DNA of 64,000 nt from assembly GCA_018826295.1 (NCBI GenBank), contig JAHJZX010000014.1, positions 1 to 64,000 on the forward strand, read 5' to 3'. A model generated the notes under the pieces. That model had not been told where the DNA came from and made no database searches. It saw nothing but the letters and a program-made list of their open reading frames with translations. The translations under genes were made by a program, and so were the position numbers. The DNA is from Gammaproteobacteria bacterium. Lineage in GTDB: Bacteria; Pseudomonadota; Gammaproteobacteria; Enterobacterales; Alteromonadaceae. Of this stretch, positions 53,236-61,895 are shown one piece after another. Numbering within the stretch: position 1 is the first letter of the stretch; every line of letters begins with the position of its first letter.

Positions 53236-54369
53236 ATGACCAATTCGCAAGCGGCGCAGGCTTTGTCGCCACTGCGCCAGCAAATTGATAGTATCGACAG
53301 CCAACTGGTAGCGCTGCTGGCGCAGCGCGCTAAAGTTACCGCTCAGGTTGGTAAAATTAAGCAGCAGTTTGCATTGCCGGTATATGTACCCGAGCGCGAG
53401 CAAGCGCTGCTGGCGGCCCGGCGGGAACAGGCTCAGGCGCTTGGTGTGTCGGCCGATTTAACCGAAGATGTGCTGCGGCGCATTATGCGTGAGTCATACC
53501 AAACCCAGGAAAGTGGCTTTGTTTGCTGCCGTGACGGCGCTGGCAAGGTTGTTATTGTTGGTGGCGCGGGCGCGCTTGGTGCCCGCTTTGTTAGCCTGTT
53601 TCAGCGCTCTGGCTACGAGGTGGCGCTGCTGGAGCAGCAAGACTGGCCAGAGGCTGAAGCAATTTGTGCCGATGCCGTGCTGGTGTTGCTGGCGGTACCT
53701 ATTACGCTGACCGTTCAGCTGATTAATAAGTTACCAGTGCTGGCAGCCAACTGCGTACTGGCAGACATTACCAGTATTAAACAACAGCCGCTTAATGCCA
53801 TGTTACAGCAGCACAAGGGCCCCGTGGTTGGTTTGCATCCTATGTTTGGCCCGGATATTACCAACCTGGTAAAGCAGGTGGTGGTGGTATGCCACGGCCG
53901 TGATGAAAGCCAATACCATTGGTTGCTAAAGCAACTGAATGTCTGGGGCGCAGAATTGGCAGTAAAGCAGGCGGCTGAGCACGATAGCGCTATGCAGCTT
54001 ATTCAGGCGATGCGCCACTTTTCTTCTCTGGTGTATGGTGTGCATTTGGCCGATGAAAACGCCGATCTTAATGAGCTTCTGCAGCTTAGCTCGCCAATAT
54101 ACCGGCTGGAGCTGGCGATGGTAGGGCGCTTGTTTGCGCAAAACGCTGAGCTATATGCTGATATTATGTTGTCATCCTGCGAAGTTGCAGCGTTGCTGCA
54201 ACGTTATCAGCAACGTTTTACCGCTCTGCTGCAACTGCTACAAGCTAAAGACAAAGCCGGCTTAATGGCGCAGTTTGGTAAAGGCCAGCAGTTTTTTGGT
54301 GAGCTGGCCGGCCAATTTTTACAAGAGAGTAAACAACTTCTGCAAAAAGCCGCAGATAGCCGCAGTTAG
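53236..54369 (+). CDS. tyrA: Chorismate mutase / prephenate dehydrogenase TyrA
   Basis: A 377-residue fusion: AroQ-type chorismate mutase at residues 1-90 (LRQQIDSIDSQLVALLAQRAKV, RIMRESYQ) and an NAD-dependent prephenate dehydrogenase, with the nucleotide-binding GGAGALGARF near residue 110 and GLHPMFGPD. It makes 4-hydroxyphenylpyruvate for tyrosine. Start ATG is two bases after the aroF stop. Confidence 0.96.
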   Translation: MTNSQAAQALSPLRQQIDSIDSQLVALLAQRAKVTAQVGKIKQQFALPVYVPEREQALLAARREQAQALGVSADLTEDVLRRIMRESYQTQESGFVCCRDGAGKVVIVGGAGALGARFVSLFQRSGYEVALLEQQDWPEAEAICADAVLVLLAVPITLTVQLINKLPVLAANCVLADITSIKQQPLNAMLQQHKGPVVGLHPMFGPDITNLVKQVVVVCHGRDESQYHWLLKQLNVWGAELAVKQAAEHDSAMQLIQAMRHFSSLVYGVHLADENADLNELLQLSSPIYRLELAMVGRLFAQNAELYADIMLSSCEVAALLQRYQQRFTALLQLLQAKDKAGLMAQFGKGQQFFGELAGQFLQESKQLLQKAADSRS

Positions 54370-54386
54370 CAGCGAACAGAGGCGTG

Positions 54387-55268
54387 TTAGCCGGGCAGTT
54401 GGTAGTAGTCCATTATCAGCTGCCAGGCTTGTTCTGGTGTATCGGCGTACTGGATCAACTCCAGATCCGAGGCGCTGATCACCCCTTCCTCTACCAGCAT
54501 GTCAAAGTTAATCAGTTTTTGCCAAAAAGCCTGGTCATACAGGATAACCGGTACCCGCTCGGCTTTTTTGGTTTGAATAAGGGTGAGGGTTTCAAATAGC
54601 TCATCTAAGGTGCCAAAGCCACCGGGAAAGGCCAACAGGGCGCGGGCACGCTGCAAAAAGTGCATTTTACGGATAGCAAAATAGTGAAACTGAAAGCAAA
54701 ACTGCGGCGTAATGTAGGGGTTTGGCTGTTGCTCTTTCGGCAGTACGATATTTAAGCCTATGCTCTCACCGCCGGCGTCCATCGCACCGCGATTGGCAGC
54801 TTCCATTACACCTGGCCCGCCGCCGCTGATAATGGTCATAGCGTAGCTGGGGTTGCAGCAGCTGTAACGGGTAGCCAGCGCCGCAAACTGCTGTGAGGCG
54901 GTGTAGTATTTGCTGTTTGCTAATTGTTTGTTGGCGCGTTGCAGGGCTAGTTTATTTTCTGCGGTATCGGCGTTAGCCAGCTGATGTTCTGCCAGGGCTT
55001 GTGCGGTCTTTGCCTGCTCTGGCGATAAAAACCGCGCACTGCCGAAAACCACTATGGTGGCATTAATGTTGTGCTGCTCCAGCACTAACTGTGGTTTTAA
55101 GTATTCTAACTGCAAGCGCACATGGCGCAGTTCGTCTTGCATTAAAAATTCATTGTCGGCAAATGCCAGCCGGTATGAGCTGTGGTGCTGTAATTTGGCT
55201 ATCGCTTCAACAGACTGTTGTGCCGACGCCAGATGACGTTGATGTAGCTGATGTGGATCCGTTGCCAT
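54387..55268 (-). CDS. LOG-family nucleotide hydrolase
   Basis: A 293-residue protein with the two LOG motifs GGGPGVMEAANRGAMDAGG and PGGFGTLDELFETLTLIQ. The family hydrolyses nucleoside 5'-monophosphates (cytokinin-type in plants, PpnN-type in bacteria). The N-terminal 90 residues are an extra helical part. Its physiological role here is unknown. Confidence 0.9.
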   Translation of the reverse strand: MATDPHQLHQRHLASAQQSVEAIAKLQHHSSYRLAFADNEFLMQDELRHVRLQLEYLKPQLVLEQHNINATIVVFGSARFLSPEQAKTAQALAEHQLANADTAENKLALQRANKQLANSKYYTASQQFAALATRYSCCNPSYAMTIISGGGPGVMEAANRGAMDAGGESIGLNIVLPKEQQPNPYITPQFCFQFHYFAIRKMHFLQRARALLAFPGGFGTLDELFETLTLIQTKKAERVPVILYDQAFWQKLINFDMLVEEGVISASDLELIQYADTPEQAWQLIMDYYQLPG

Positions 55269-55417
55269 TATCTGTTCTCCCCAAACGTACTGTTACAGCT
55301 GTTGCAATAAGCTTAAAGCAAAAGTGTGAAAACTAACATCTTGTTTGATATAGGCTAATCTTTAACGTCACGCTATGCGGTATAACAACAGCTACGATAC
55401 TGACAAGGATATTACTG

Positions 55418-56824
55418 ATGCCTCTTTCTGCTACGCTGGAATTTATCGGAGCCGCTCAGCAGGTTACCGGTTCCTGCTATCTTATCCGTCTGAATAATAA
55501 ACAGATCCTGCTTGATTGTGGCATGGTGCAAGGTGCTGACCAGGTGCGCGAATGGCATAAGTTTCGCTTTGCCTTTAAACCAAAAGATATTGATCTGGTA
55601 ATACTTTCACATGCGCATATCGATCATAGCGGCCTGTTGCCGCTTCTGGTGGCACGCGGTTTTGCCGGCAAGATTATCTGTACGCCGGGCACGGCAGAGT
55701 TGCTGCCGGTTCTGTTAAAAGACTCGGTGCATTTGTATTTAAAGGATCTGGAGTGGCAAAACAAAAAAGCCGCCCGCGCCGGTAAAAAAATACAAGATCC
55801 GGTGTTATCGGTACATGATGCTGAGCGGGTGCTGCAACTGTGCGAGACCCTCAGTTATAAAAAACGTATAACACCAGTGCCCGCTCTGGAACTGGAATTT
55901 GCCGATGCGGGCCACATTTTGGGCTCTGCTATCGTACAGCTGTGGCTTAAAGGCAATAAAGCCATGCGCAAACTGGTATTTTCCGGTGATTTAGGTAACC
56001 CGGCTACCGTACTGATGCATGACCCAACCGACATTGGCCAGGCCGATATCGTGCTGATGGAAAGCACCTATGGCAATCGTAACCACCAAAATATCGATAA
56101 TTCGCTGGACGAGATGGCTCAGGCTTTAGAGCAAGCCAATAAAGATGGTGGCAATGTGTTTATTCCGGCGTTCGCGCTCGGCCGCTCGCAGGAGATTTTA
56201 TATTATCTGGCACTGCTGCAGCATCAGGGTAGGTTAAAGCAGCGGCTGGTGTTTCTCGACAGCCCAATGGCAATTAGCATTACCAATATTTACAACGAAT
56301 ATCTGCACTGCCTGGATCAAAAAGACTTAGCGGCTATTGGTTATAAACCTGGTATGCAGTTGCAGGACTTATTGCCTATGTTGCGTTTAACCGAAAGCGT
56401 GGAAGAATCAATGGCGATAAACCGCGTCAGCGGCGGCGCTATCGTCATTGCCGGCAGTGGTATGTGTAATGGCGGGCGCATAGTACATCATTTGAAACAC
56501 AATTTATGGAAAAGCTCTAACCACCTTATCTTTGTAGGTTTTCAGGCTTATGGCACCCTGGGTAGACGTTTGGTAGACGGCGAGCGGCGGGTAAAGCTGT
56601 TTGGCCAGGAAATAATGGTAAAAGCCAAACTGCATACCATAGGTGGCTTTTCAGCCCATGCCGGCCAGCGTGAACTGCTGGACTGGGCACAAGCCATAGC
56701 CGGTAAACCAGAGCTATATCTGGTACACGGTGAACCTGAAGCACAAGCCGTGTTGCAGCAGGAGTTAGCGCAACTTGGCATCGCCGCGAAAATTCCGGCT
56801 AAAGGCGATGTTATTTCACTGTAA
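55418..56824 (+). CDS. Beta-CASP metallo-beta-lactamase hydrolase
   Basis: A 468-residue protein with an intact metal motif SHAHIDHSG, then GHILGSAIV, FSGDLGNP and the beta-CASP stretch with STYGNRNH, VFIPAFALGRSQE and IAGSGMCNGGRI, ending with SAHAGQRELL and LVHGEPEA. This is the RNA-processing-exonuclease-like class; the substrate may be RNA or another phosphodiester. It is intact, unlike the protein at 10945. Confidence 0.9.
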   Translation: MPLSATLEFIGAAQQVTGSCYLIRLNNKQILLDCGMVQGADQVREWHKFRFAFKPKDIDLVILSHAHIDHSGLLPLLVARGFAGKIICTPGTAELLPVLLKDSVHLYLKDLEWQNKKAARAGKKIQDPVLSVHDAERVLQLCETLSYKKRITPVPALELEFADAGHILGSAIVQLWLKGNKAMRKLVFSGDLGNPATVLMHDPTDIGQADIVLMESTYGNRNHQNIDNSLDEMAQALEQANKDGGNVFIPAFALGRSQEILYYLALLQHQGRLKQRLVFLDSPMAISITNIYNEYLHCLDQKDLAAIGYKPGMQLQDLLPMLRLTESVEESMAINRVSGGAIVIAGSGMCNGGRIVHHLKHNLWKSSNHLIFVGFQAYGTLGRRLVDGERRVKLFGQEIMVKAKLHTIGGFSAHAGQRELLDWAQAIAGKPELYLVHGEPEAQAVLQQELAQLGIAAKIPAKGDVISL

Positions 56825-56927
56825 TGGTAAAGATATATTTTGTTACTTGTGGCCTATAGTCAGGCCGCCTGCTCTGTCTTATAGTGCAGCTCATGTCAAT
56901 TACGGCACAGCGACACGGAGCAATACT

Positions 56928-57935
56928 ATGCGTTACAACAGAAGGCTAATTGGCAACAGCATGCCTGCTACTTTTTTGTTCTCCGGCCTGTTACTGCTAA
57001 GTAGTGCAGTTCAGGCTAATACTTCAGATCTGGCCAGCCAGGTTGAAACCTTGTGGCAGGCTAACGATTTTGCCGCAGCAGAGGCGTTGTTGGCACCGTT
57101 AGTAACGAAGAAAACCAAAGATGCTCAGCTACTGGCTTTATTGGGACGCACCCAGGCTGGTTTACAGAACATGGAGCGTGCTGAAGAGTTGCTGGAAAAA
57201 GCCATTAAATATGATGCCAACAACGCCGATTACCAGCACTGGTACGGGACGGCCAGTTGTAATCTGGCCAGCAATGCCAGTATGTTTAGCGCTTTGGGTT
57301 ATGCCAAACGCTGCAAAAAAGCCTATGAAGCCGCTTTGCAGCTGGCCCCGGAAAACCCGCGTAGTTACATTGCCTTGGGCAGTTATTTAGCGCAAGCTCC
57401 TGGTATTGCCGGTGGTGATAAAGAGCAGGCTTTAGTACTGGCGCAGCAGCTAAAGCAGCGTAATGAACTCCAAGGTTGGTTATTACAGCTAAAACTAACC
57501 GATATCGCAGATGATACTGCATTCAGCCAATTACTGGCTGAGGCTGCAGCGCTCAGAACCCGGCCTGAGCCCTATTTTAAGCGTGCCATGCAACTAGCCG
57601 GCAACGAAAACTACAGCTCAGCAGTAGCGCTATTGCAACAGGCGATACAGCAAACCGCTGAAGATGATGATGCCAAAGCATCTATCAATGAAAGCCTGTA
57701 CCAGCTGGCGCGCTGTGCAGTACTGGGGGAAACCGCTATTGCAGAAGGTATAGCGGCCATGCAGCAGTATTTGCAGGACAATCCCGCCTCAGATAGATAT
57801 GACTGGGCGCAGTTTCGCTTAGCCCAACTTTATCTGCTATCCGATCAGGCTGATAAAGCGGCTGCTATTACGCAACCGTTACTTGCCGCAACCGATGATG
57901 ACAAACTAAAGGCTGAGCTGAAAAAGTTACTCTGA
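56928..57935 (+). CDS. Exported TPR protein
   Basis: A 335-residue protein with a signal peptide (cleavage near VQANT) followed by TPR helices throughout (for example LLGRTQAGLQNMERAEELLEKAIKY). An Lys/Cys segment (YAKRCKKAYEAALQL) belongs to one of the repeats. Periplasmic, with no enzymatic part. I start at the ATG at 56928, preceded by CGGAG; a longer reading overlaps the previous gene. Confidence 0.8.
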   Translation: MRYNRRLIGNSMPATFLFSGLLLLSSAVQANTSDLASQVETLWQANDFAAAEALLAPLVTKKTKDAQLLALLGRTQAGLQNMERAEELLEKAIKYDANNADYQHWYGTASCNLASNASMFSALGYAKRCKKAYEAALQLAPENPRSYIALGSYLAQAPGIAGGDKEQALVLAQQLKQRNELQGWLLQLKLTDIADDTAFSQLLAEAAALRTRPEPYFKRAMQLAGNENYSSAVALLQQAIQQTAEDDDAKASINESLYQLARCAVLGETAIAEGIAAMQQYLQDNPASDRYDWAQFRLAQLYLLSDQADKAAAITQPLLAATDDDKLKAELKKLL

Positions 57936-57942
57936 TACACTT

Positions 57943-57969
57943 AGGTCTGAATTAATTCAGGCCTTTTTT
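57943..57969 (+). terminator. Terminator abutting the VOC gene
   Basis: AGGTCTGAA pairs with TTCAGGCCT (one G-U) around TTAA, and a run of six T residues ends one base before the next ATG. Confidence 0.85.
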
Positions 57970-58365
57970 ATGCCCAAACCTATACTGAGTGCGATTCATC
58001 ATGTGGCGATAATCTGCAGTGATTATCAGGCATCAAAGCGGTTTTACACTGAGCTGTTAGGGCTTGAGATCCTGGCGGAGAATTACCGCACTGCGCGCGA
58101 TTCCTGGAAGCTGGATTTAGCGTTACCCAACGGTAACCAAATTGAGCTGTTTAGCTTCCCCAATCCACCGCCAAGGCCAAGCAGGCCCGAAGCGCAAGGC
58201 CTGCGGCATCTGGCCTTTGTGGTAGACAACGTCGCCGATTTTGCCGATTACTTAACGCAAAACGGCGTTGATGTAGAACCCATCCGCATCGACGAGTTCA
58301 CCGGCAAGGCCTTTACCTTCTTTCAAGACCCCGATGGCCTGCCGCTTGAGCTATACCAGCGCTGA
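57970..58365 (+). CDS. gloA2: VOC-family protein (YaeR / GloA2 type)
   Basis: A 131-residue glyoxalase-fold protein, with HHVAIICSDYQASKRFYTELLGL, the ARDSWKLDLALPNGNQIELFSFP centre, the GLRHLAF stretch and FFQDPDGLPLELYQ at the end. It is very like E. coli YaeR. Function is uncertain; glyoxalase I activity is proposed for the family. The ATG directly follows a terminator T-run and has only an AGG in the hairpin as a ribosome site. Confidence 0.9.
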   Translation: MPKPILSAIHHVAIICSDYQASKRFYTELLGLEILAENYRTARDSWKLDLALPNGNQIELFSFPNPPPRPSRPEAQGLRHLAFVVDNVADFADYLTQNGVDVEPIRIDEFTGKAFTFFQDPDGLPLELYQR

Positions 58366-58587
58366 GTGCTGAGGGATCTTAACTATGCGCGTTACTACTT
58401 ATTTTGCCTTTACTTAACCGGGCTTAGCGTGATTGCTGTGTGGCAGCCTTGATTTAACCTGATACAGCAGCCTAGACTGGATAAAAGATTGGAACTTACT
58501 TCCTATGGTGCATGGCAAAGCTTTAACGCGCTGCTAGGTTATAACGCTTGATGACCAATGCAGGAAATCTGAAGTACGGGAGGATGG

Positions 58588-60453
58588 ATGATCCTAAGTA
58601 GTAAAAAGCGCGTGCTGGTAACCTGCCTGCTATCCATTGCTTTGCCTGTGTCTGCAAGTTGTTTGGGCAGCGGCGATGCAGAAATTGAAGCCTTAGCTAA
58701 GGACATAGGCCGCCAACCGCATCAGGCCTTACAAGCCATTGAACTGGCATTAACCCCTGAACGCAATTTAACGGTTGAGCGTCGAGCTTGGTTCGAGGTT
58801 GCCAGAGCTCAAGCCAAAAGGATGCTCGGCCTGGAAAAAGCTGAACTGCCGCAGGCTATTGAAGATGCTAAGGAACTGCCACAAGGGCACCCTGCATTGC
58901 TTAACTTGCAGATTGCAAATCTGTATGGTGCGGAGTTATCAACGTCAACCTTTGCGCTGGTTGACTCTTTTAAGCTGCAGCTGGCGCAACTACCGTCTAA
59001 CCAACCCACTACGTTATGTTCAAAGATCCGCCTGGCATCTGTAATGGCTGACTATAACGCCCTGAACGGGGAAACATTTGAGTTGGCTTCTGATGTATAC
59101 CATCACGCTAATACAGCTCAGTTAGCATGGATGCGTGCTGAGGCAGCGTCTGTTCTCGGGCAGGTGGCCCTCAGAGCCGATAATAACTATGGCCGCCAAC
59201 TAAACGAAGAAGCTCTGTTGTACTTCGAATCTCAGGGAATGTACGATATGGTGGCCAATGAGTTGTTTATGAGCGGACTGTCATGGGCTGGGCAACGGGA
59301 TAGAGATTCTCTGCAAAAGGCTGAACAACAATTCCTCCGCTCGGAAGCGGCAGCTGCTCTTGCGCTCAACCCTTTTGGAATTACATATGCCAAAGCTGGT
59401 TTGTGCAGAGTTCAGGTTGAGTTAGGGCGTATAGAGGAGGCACTGCATAGCTGTAGTACCAGCCTGCAGCAACTCAAAGGTATTGGCCACGTTACTGAAT
59501 ACAGCACGATTGTGAACTACGCCGCGGCCTTGCTGGCAGACGACAGTCCAGAGCAGGCCATGGATTTACTGGCACCGTTGACAAAAGAATGGCCCGGGTT
59601 TGATGTAAGTTATTATGGTTATCGTTTCTACGATACCAGAGGGCGAACACATGAAGCTCTGGGTAATGCTGATGCTGCGATTGCGGATTTGAAATTGGCA
59701 CTTCGCGAACTGCAAGATTACGAGAGCAACTCTTGGGAGCGCAATAATCGCTTAATGCAGTCCCGTTTCCGAGTTGAAGAGCTATTAGGCAATCTGGAAC
59801 GAAAAAAGCAGGAAGCTGAAGAAAGTGAAAAGCGTAATAGTTTATTGATTGGTGTTGGGATAATCATAGTATCCCTGCTTCTGATCATTGTCCGGATCCT
59901 GGTACGACACAGACGCATATACCGTAGCATGGCGTTCACCGATCCGCTGACGGGTTTAGCAAATCGACGCTATACCATGGTGCGGGCGCAGGAAGCATTT
60001 GAACATGCTAAAGCCAGGCAGCAGCAGCTATATATCGCTCTGATAGACCTTGACCGCTTTAAATCATGTAATGATCGCTACGGCCATGATGCCGGTGATG
60101 AAGCATTACAACAGTTTGCCCGGGTAGCTGAATCGGTATTGCGTCCTGGCGATTTGATCGGGCGTTGGGGCGGAGAGGAGTTTTTGCTGGTGTTGCAGGG
60201 AATAGATAAAGATACTGCTGCTAAAGTGCTGGAGCGCCTGCGTGATGCTGCCGCAAAGGTTCGGTTGACACTCGCGCCTGAGTATCCGCTGCAGTTTAGT
60301 GCCGGAGTGGTTGAGCCCAGTAGTGAAAACACCAGCATAGAAGAATTGGTCATGCTAGCTGACAAAGCTCTTTACCGAGCCAAGGAAGCCGGCCGCAACC
60401 GCAGCTGCTTTGCTGAGGTGCCTATGCAAAATGTACCTCAACCTTCAGCTTAA
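58588..60453 (+). CDS. Membrane diguanylate cyclase with periplasmic TPR-like sensor
   Basis: A 621-residue protein: signal peptide (SASC), a TPR-like periplasmic part of about 390 residues, one transmembrane segment (about 418-436) and a GGDEF domain with the active-site motif GGEEF (528-532). The inhibitory site RPGD (519-522), five residues before it, is present. It should make c-di-GMP and be feedback-inhibited. The GGGAGG site precedes the ATG. No PilZ or EAL gene is adjacent. Confidence 0.92.
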   Translation: MILSSKKRVLVTCLLSIALPVSASCLGSGDAEIEALAKDIGRQPHQALQAIELALTPERNLTVERRAWFEVARAQAKRMLGLEKAELPQAIEDAKELPQGHPALLNLQIANLYGAELSTSTFALVDSFKLQLAQLPSNQPTTLCSKIRLASVMADYNALNGETFELASDVYHHANTAQLAWMRAEAASVLGQVALRADNNYGRQLNEEALLYFESQGMYDMVANELFMSGLSWAGQRDRDSLQKAEQQFLRSEAAAALALNPFGITYAKAGLCRVQVELGRIEEALHSCSTSLQQLKGIGHVTEYSTIVNYAAALLADDSPEQAMDLLAPLTKEWPGFDVSYYGYRFYDTRGRTHEALGNADAAIADLKLALRELQDYESNSWERNNRLMQSRFRVEELLGNLERKKQEAEESEKRNSLLIGVGIIIVSLLLIIVRILVRHRRIYRSMAFTDPLTGLANRRYTMVRAQEAFEHAKARQQQLYIALIDLDRFKSCNDRYGHDAGDEALQQFARVAESVLRPGDLIGRWGGEEFLLVLQGIDKDTAAKVLERLRDAAAKVRLTLAPEYPLQFSAGVVEPSSENTSIEELVMLADKALYRAKEAGRNRSCFAEVPMQNVPQPSA

Positions 60454-60482
60454 GTGGGGTAAAAGTCGCTGCCTGAGAAAAG

Positions 60483-60506
60483 CCGGGACGCTTTATCGCG
60501 CCCCGG
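60483..60506. terminator. Hairpin between convergent genes
   Basis: CCGGGACGC pairs with GCGCCCCGG around TTTATC with one non-Watson-Crick position. There is no T-run on either side. Confidence 0.45.
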
Positions 60507-60558
60507 TGCAGTTATTCCATGCGATAGGGCATAACGACGCGCCCTGATTTTGCCTGAT

Positions 60559-61713
60559 CTAACCAGACGTCACCTGGGTAGGCTCGATATCTTCACTGGG
60601 ATAGCAACCTAACACCTTAATAAATTTGGTGATTTTATTAAGCTCTTCCAGTGCGCGGGTCATGGCGTAGTCGTTCAGGTTGGCAAACACATCAACGTAA
60701 AACATCTCTTCCCACGGGTTGCCGTTAATTGGCCGGGATTCCAGCTTGCCCATACTGATACCATGCTGCTTCAGCACTAACAAGGCATCTACCAGTGCGC
60801 CCGGTTGCTGGCCGGTGTACATAATAAAGGTAGTTTTTGCTGGTATGGCTTTGGCCACGGTTACCGGTTTACGTGCTACCACAATAAAGCGGCTGACGTT
60901 GTCTTTTTGGTTGGCTAAGTCGCGGGTTAGCACTTCAAGGCCGTATAGCTGGCCGCCTTCTTCGCCGCCGATGGCAACGACTGTCGGGTCTTGTTGCTGC
61001 TTAATGCGGTTAAAGGCATCTGATGAGCTGTCACAATATTCAATTTTAACCTGCGATAAACCTTGTAAAAACTGGCTGCACTGGGCGATGACCTGCGGAT
61101 GCGCACACACCTGACGGATCTTCGTTAAATCGGTGCCTGGCAGGCCAAGCAGACAATGGGCGATTGGGTGGGTTAGCTCGCCTACAATAGACAGCCGTGT
61201 ATGCTGCAGTATGTCATACACCTCATTGATGCTGCCGGACGACGTGTTTTCAATCGGCAGCAGGGCATAATCAGCATGGCCGGTTTCTACTGCCTGTACT
61301 ATCTCGTTAAAACTGTCGCAGCCTTGCTCGATAATACGCTCGGCGCGGCGGGTGAAGTATTTCTGTGTAGCCCAGTAACTGTAGGAGCCCTGGCCGCCAA
61401 GAAAGGCCACCCGCACTGCCGGGCTGTCGGTGCCGTTAAGCTGGCCCTGAATTTTAGCCTGTTGCTGTAATACCGAGTCTTCAATGATTACATGGTATAG
61501 CCGGGTAACATATTGGGCGTCGAGCCCCAGCGGTTTGCCCTGGCCGATGAGGGATACCAGCAGTTCCTGCTCGCGTTTTTGATCGCGGATTGGTTTGTTC
61601 TGTGCCAATTTAGCGTCGGCTACCGCCAGTGCCAGTTGCCGCCGTTTTGCCAACAGGGCCAGCAATTGTTGGTCGGTATCGCTTATTGCGTGGCGTATTT
61701 CATCCAGTTCCAT
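60559..61713 (-). CDS. pheA: Chorismate mutase / prephenate dehydratase PheA
   Basis: A 384-residue P-protein: AroQ-type chorismate mutase (LLALLAKRRQLALAVADAK), prephenate dehydratase (VAFLGGQGSYSYWATQKYF, ALLPIENTSSGSINEVYD) and a C-terminal ACT domain with GALVDALLVLKQHGISMGKLESRP, the phenylalanine-binding motifs. It makes phenylpyruvate and should be inhibited by phenylalanine. The start has AGAGAAC just upstream. A leader peptide and attenuator lie upstream on the same strand. Confidence 0.97.
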   Translation of the reverse strand: MELDEIRHAISDTDQQLLALLAKRRQLALAVADAKLAQNKPIRDQKREQELLVSLIGQGKPLGLDAQYVTRLYHVIIEDSVLQQQAKIQGQLNGTDSPAVRVAFLGGQGSYSYWATQKYFTRRAERIIEQGCDSFNEIVQAVETGHADYALLPIENTSSGSINEVYDILQHTRLSIVGELTHPIAHCLLGLPGTDLTKIRQVCAHPQVIAQCSQFLQGLSQVKIEYCDSSSDAFNRIKQQQDPTVVAIGGEEGGQLYGLEVLTRDLANQKDNVSRFIVVARKPVTVAKAIPAKTTFIMYTGQQPGALVDALLVLKQHGISMGKLESRPINGNPWEEMFYVDVFANLNDYAMTRALEELNKITKFIKVLGCYPSEDIEPTQVTSG

Positions 61714-61743
61714 GTAAGTTCTCTTTGTATTGGTAAAATAAGC

Positions 61744-61773
61744 AAAAAAAAACCTCCCGGTGTGGGAGGTTTT
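61744..61773 (-). terminator. pheA attenuator terminator
   Basis: Read on the minus strand: AACCTCCC, loop ACACC, GGGAGGTT, then nine T residues. It is 23 bases after the leader stop and 30 bases before the pheA start. The leader contains a second GGGAGG (complement of 61802-61807) that can pair with CCTCCC instead, giving an antiterminator. Confidence 0.85.
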
Positions 61774-61795
61774 CTGGTTTTACTGCGCGCGCAGC

Positions 61796-61858
61796 TCACC
61801 GCCTCCCGTTGGGGGTGGTAAAGTTAAAAAAGCTGAGCGCGATAAATACGGTGTTCAT
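61796..61858 (-). CDS. pheL: Phenylalanine leader peptide PheL
   Basis: A 20-codon reading frame on the minus strand with four Phe codons among the first 13 (positions 5, 10, 11 and 13): it begins MNTVFIALSFFNF and ends PNGRR. It is followed by the attenuator terminator and then pheA. This is the classic design for ribosome-mediated attenuation by charged tRNA-Phe. No clear ribosome binding site is seen. Confidence 0.85.
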   Translation of the reverse strand: MNTVFIALSFFNFTTPNGRR

Positions 61859-61865
61859 GGCTGCT

Positions 61866-61895
61866 AACATAATCCGTCCGGATGGCTAAAGTCAA
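61866..61895 (-). promoter_or_regulatory. Promoter of the pheL-pheA transcript
   Basis: On the minus strand TTGACT, 18 bases, TATGTT. The -35 hexamer overlaps the stop codon of the penicillin acylase gene. The predicted start falls at or just before the leader ATG at 61858. Confidence 0.5.
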
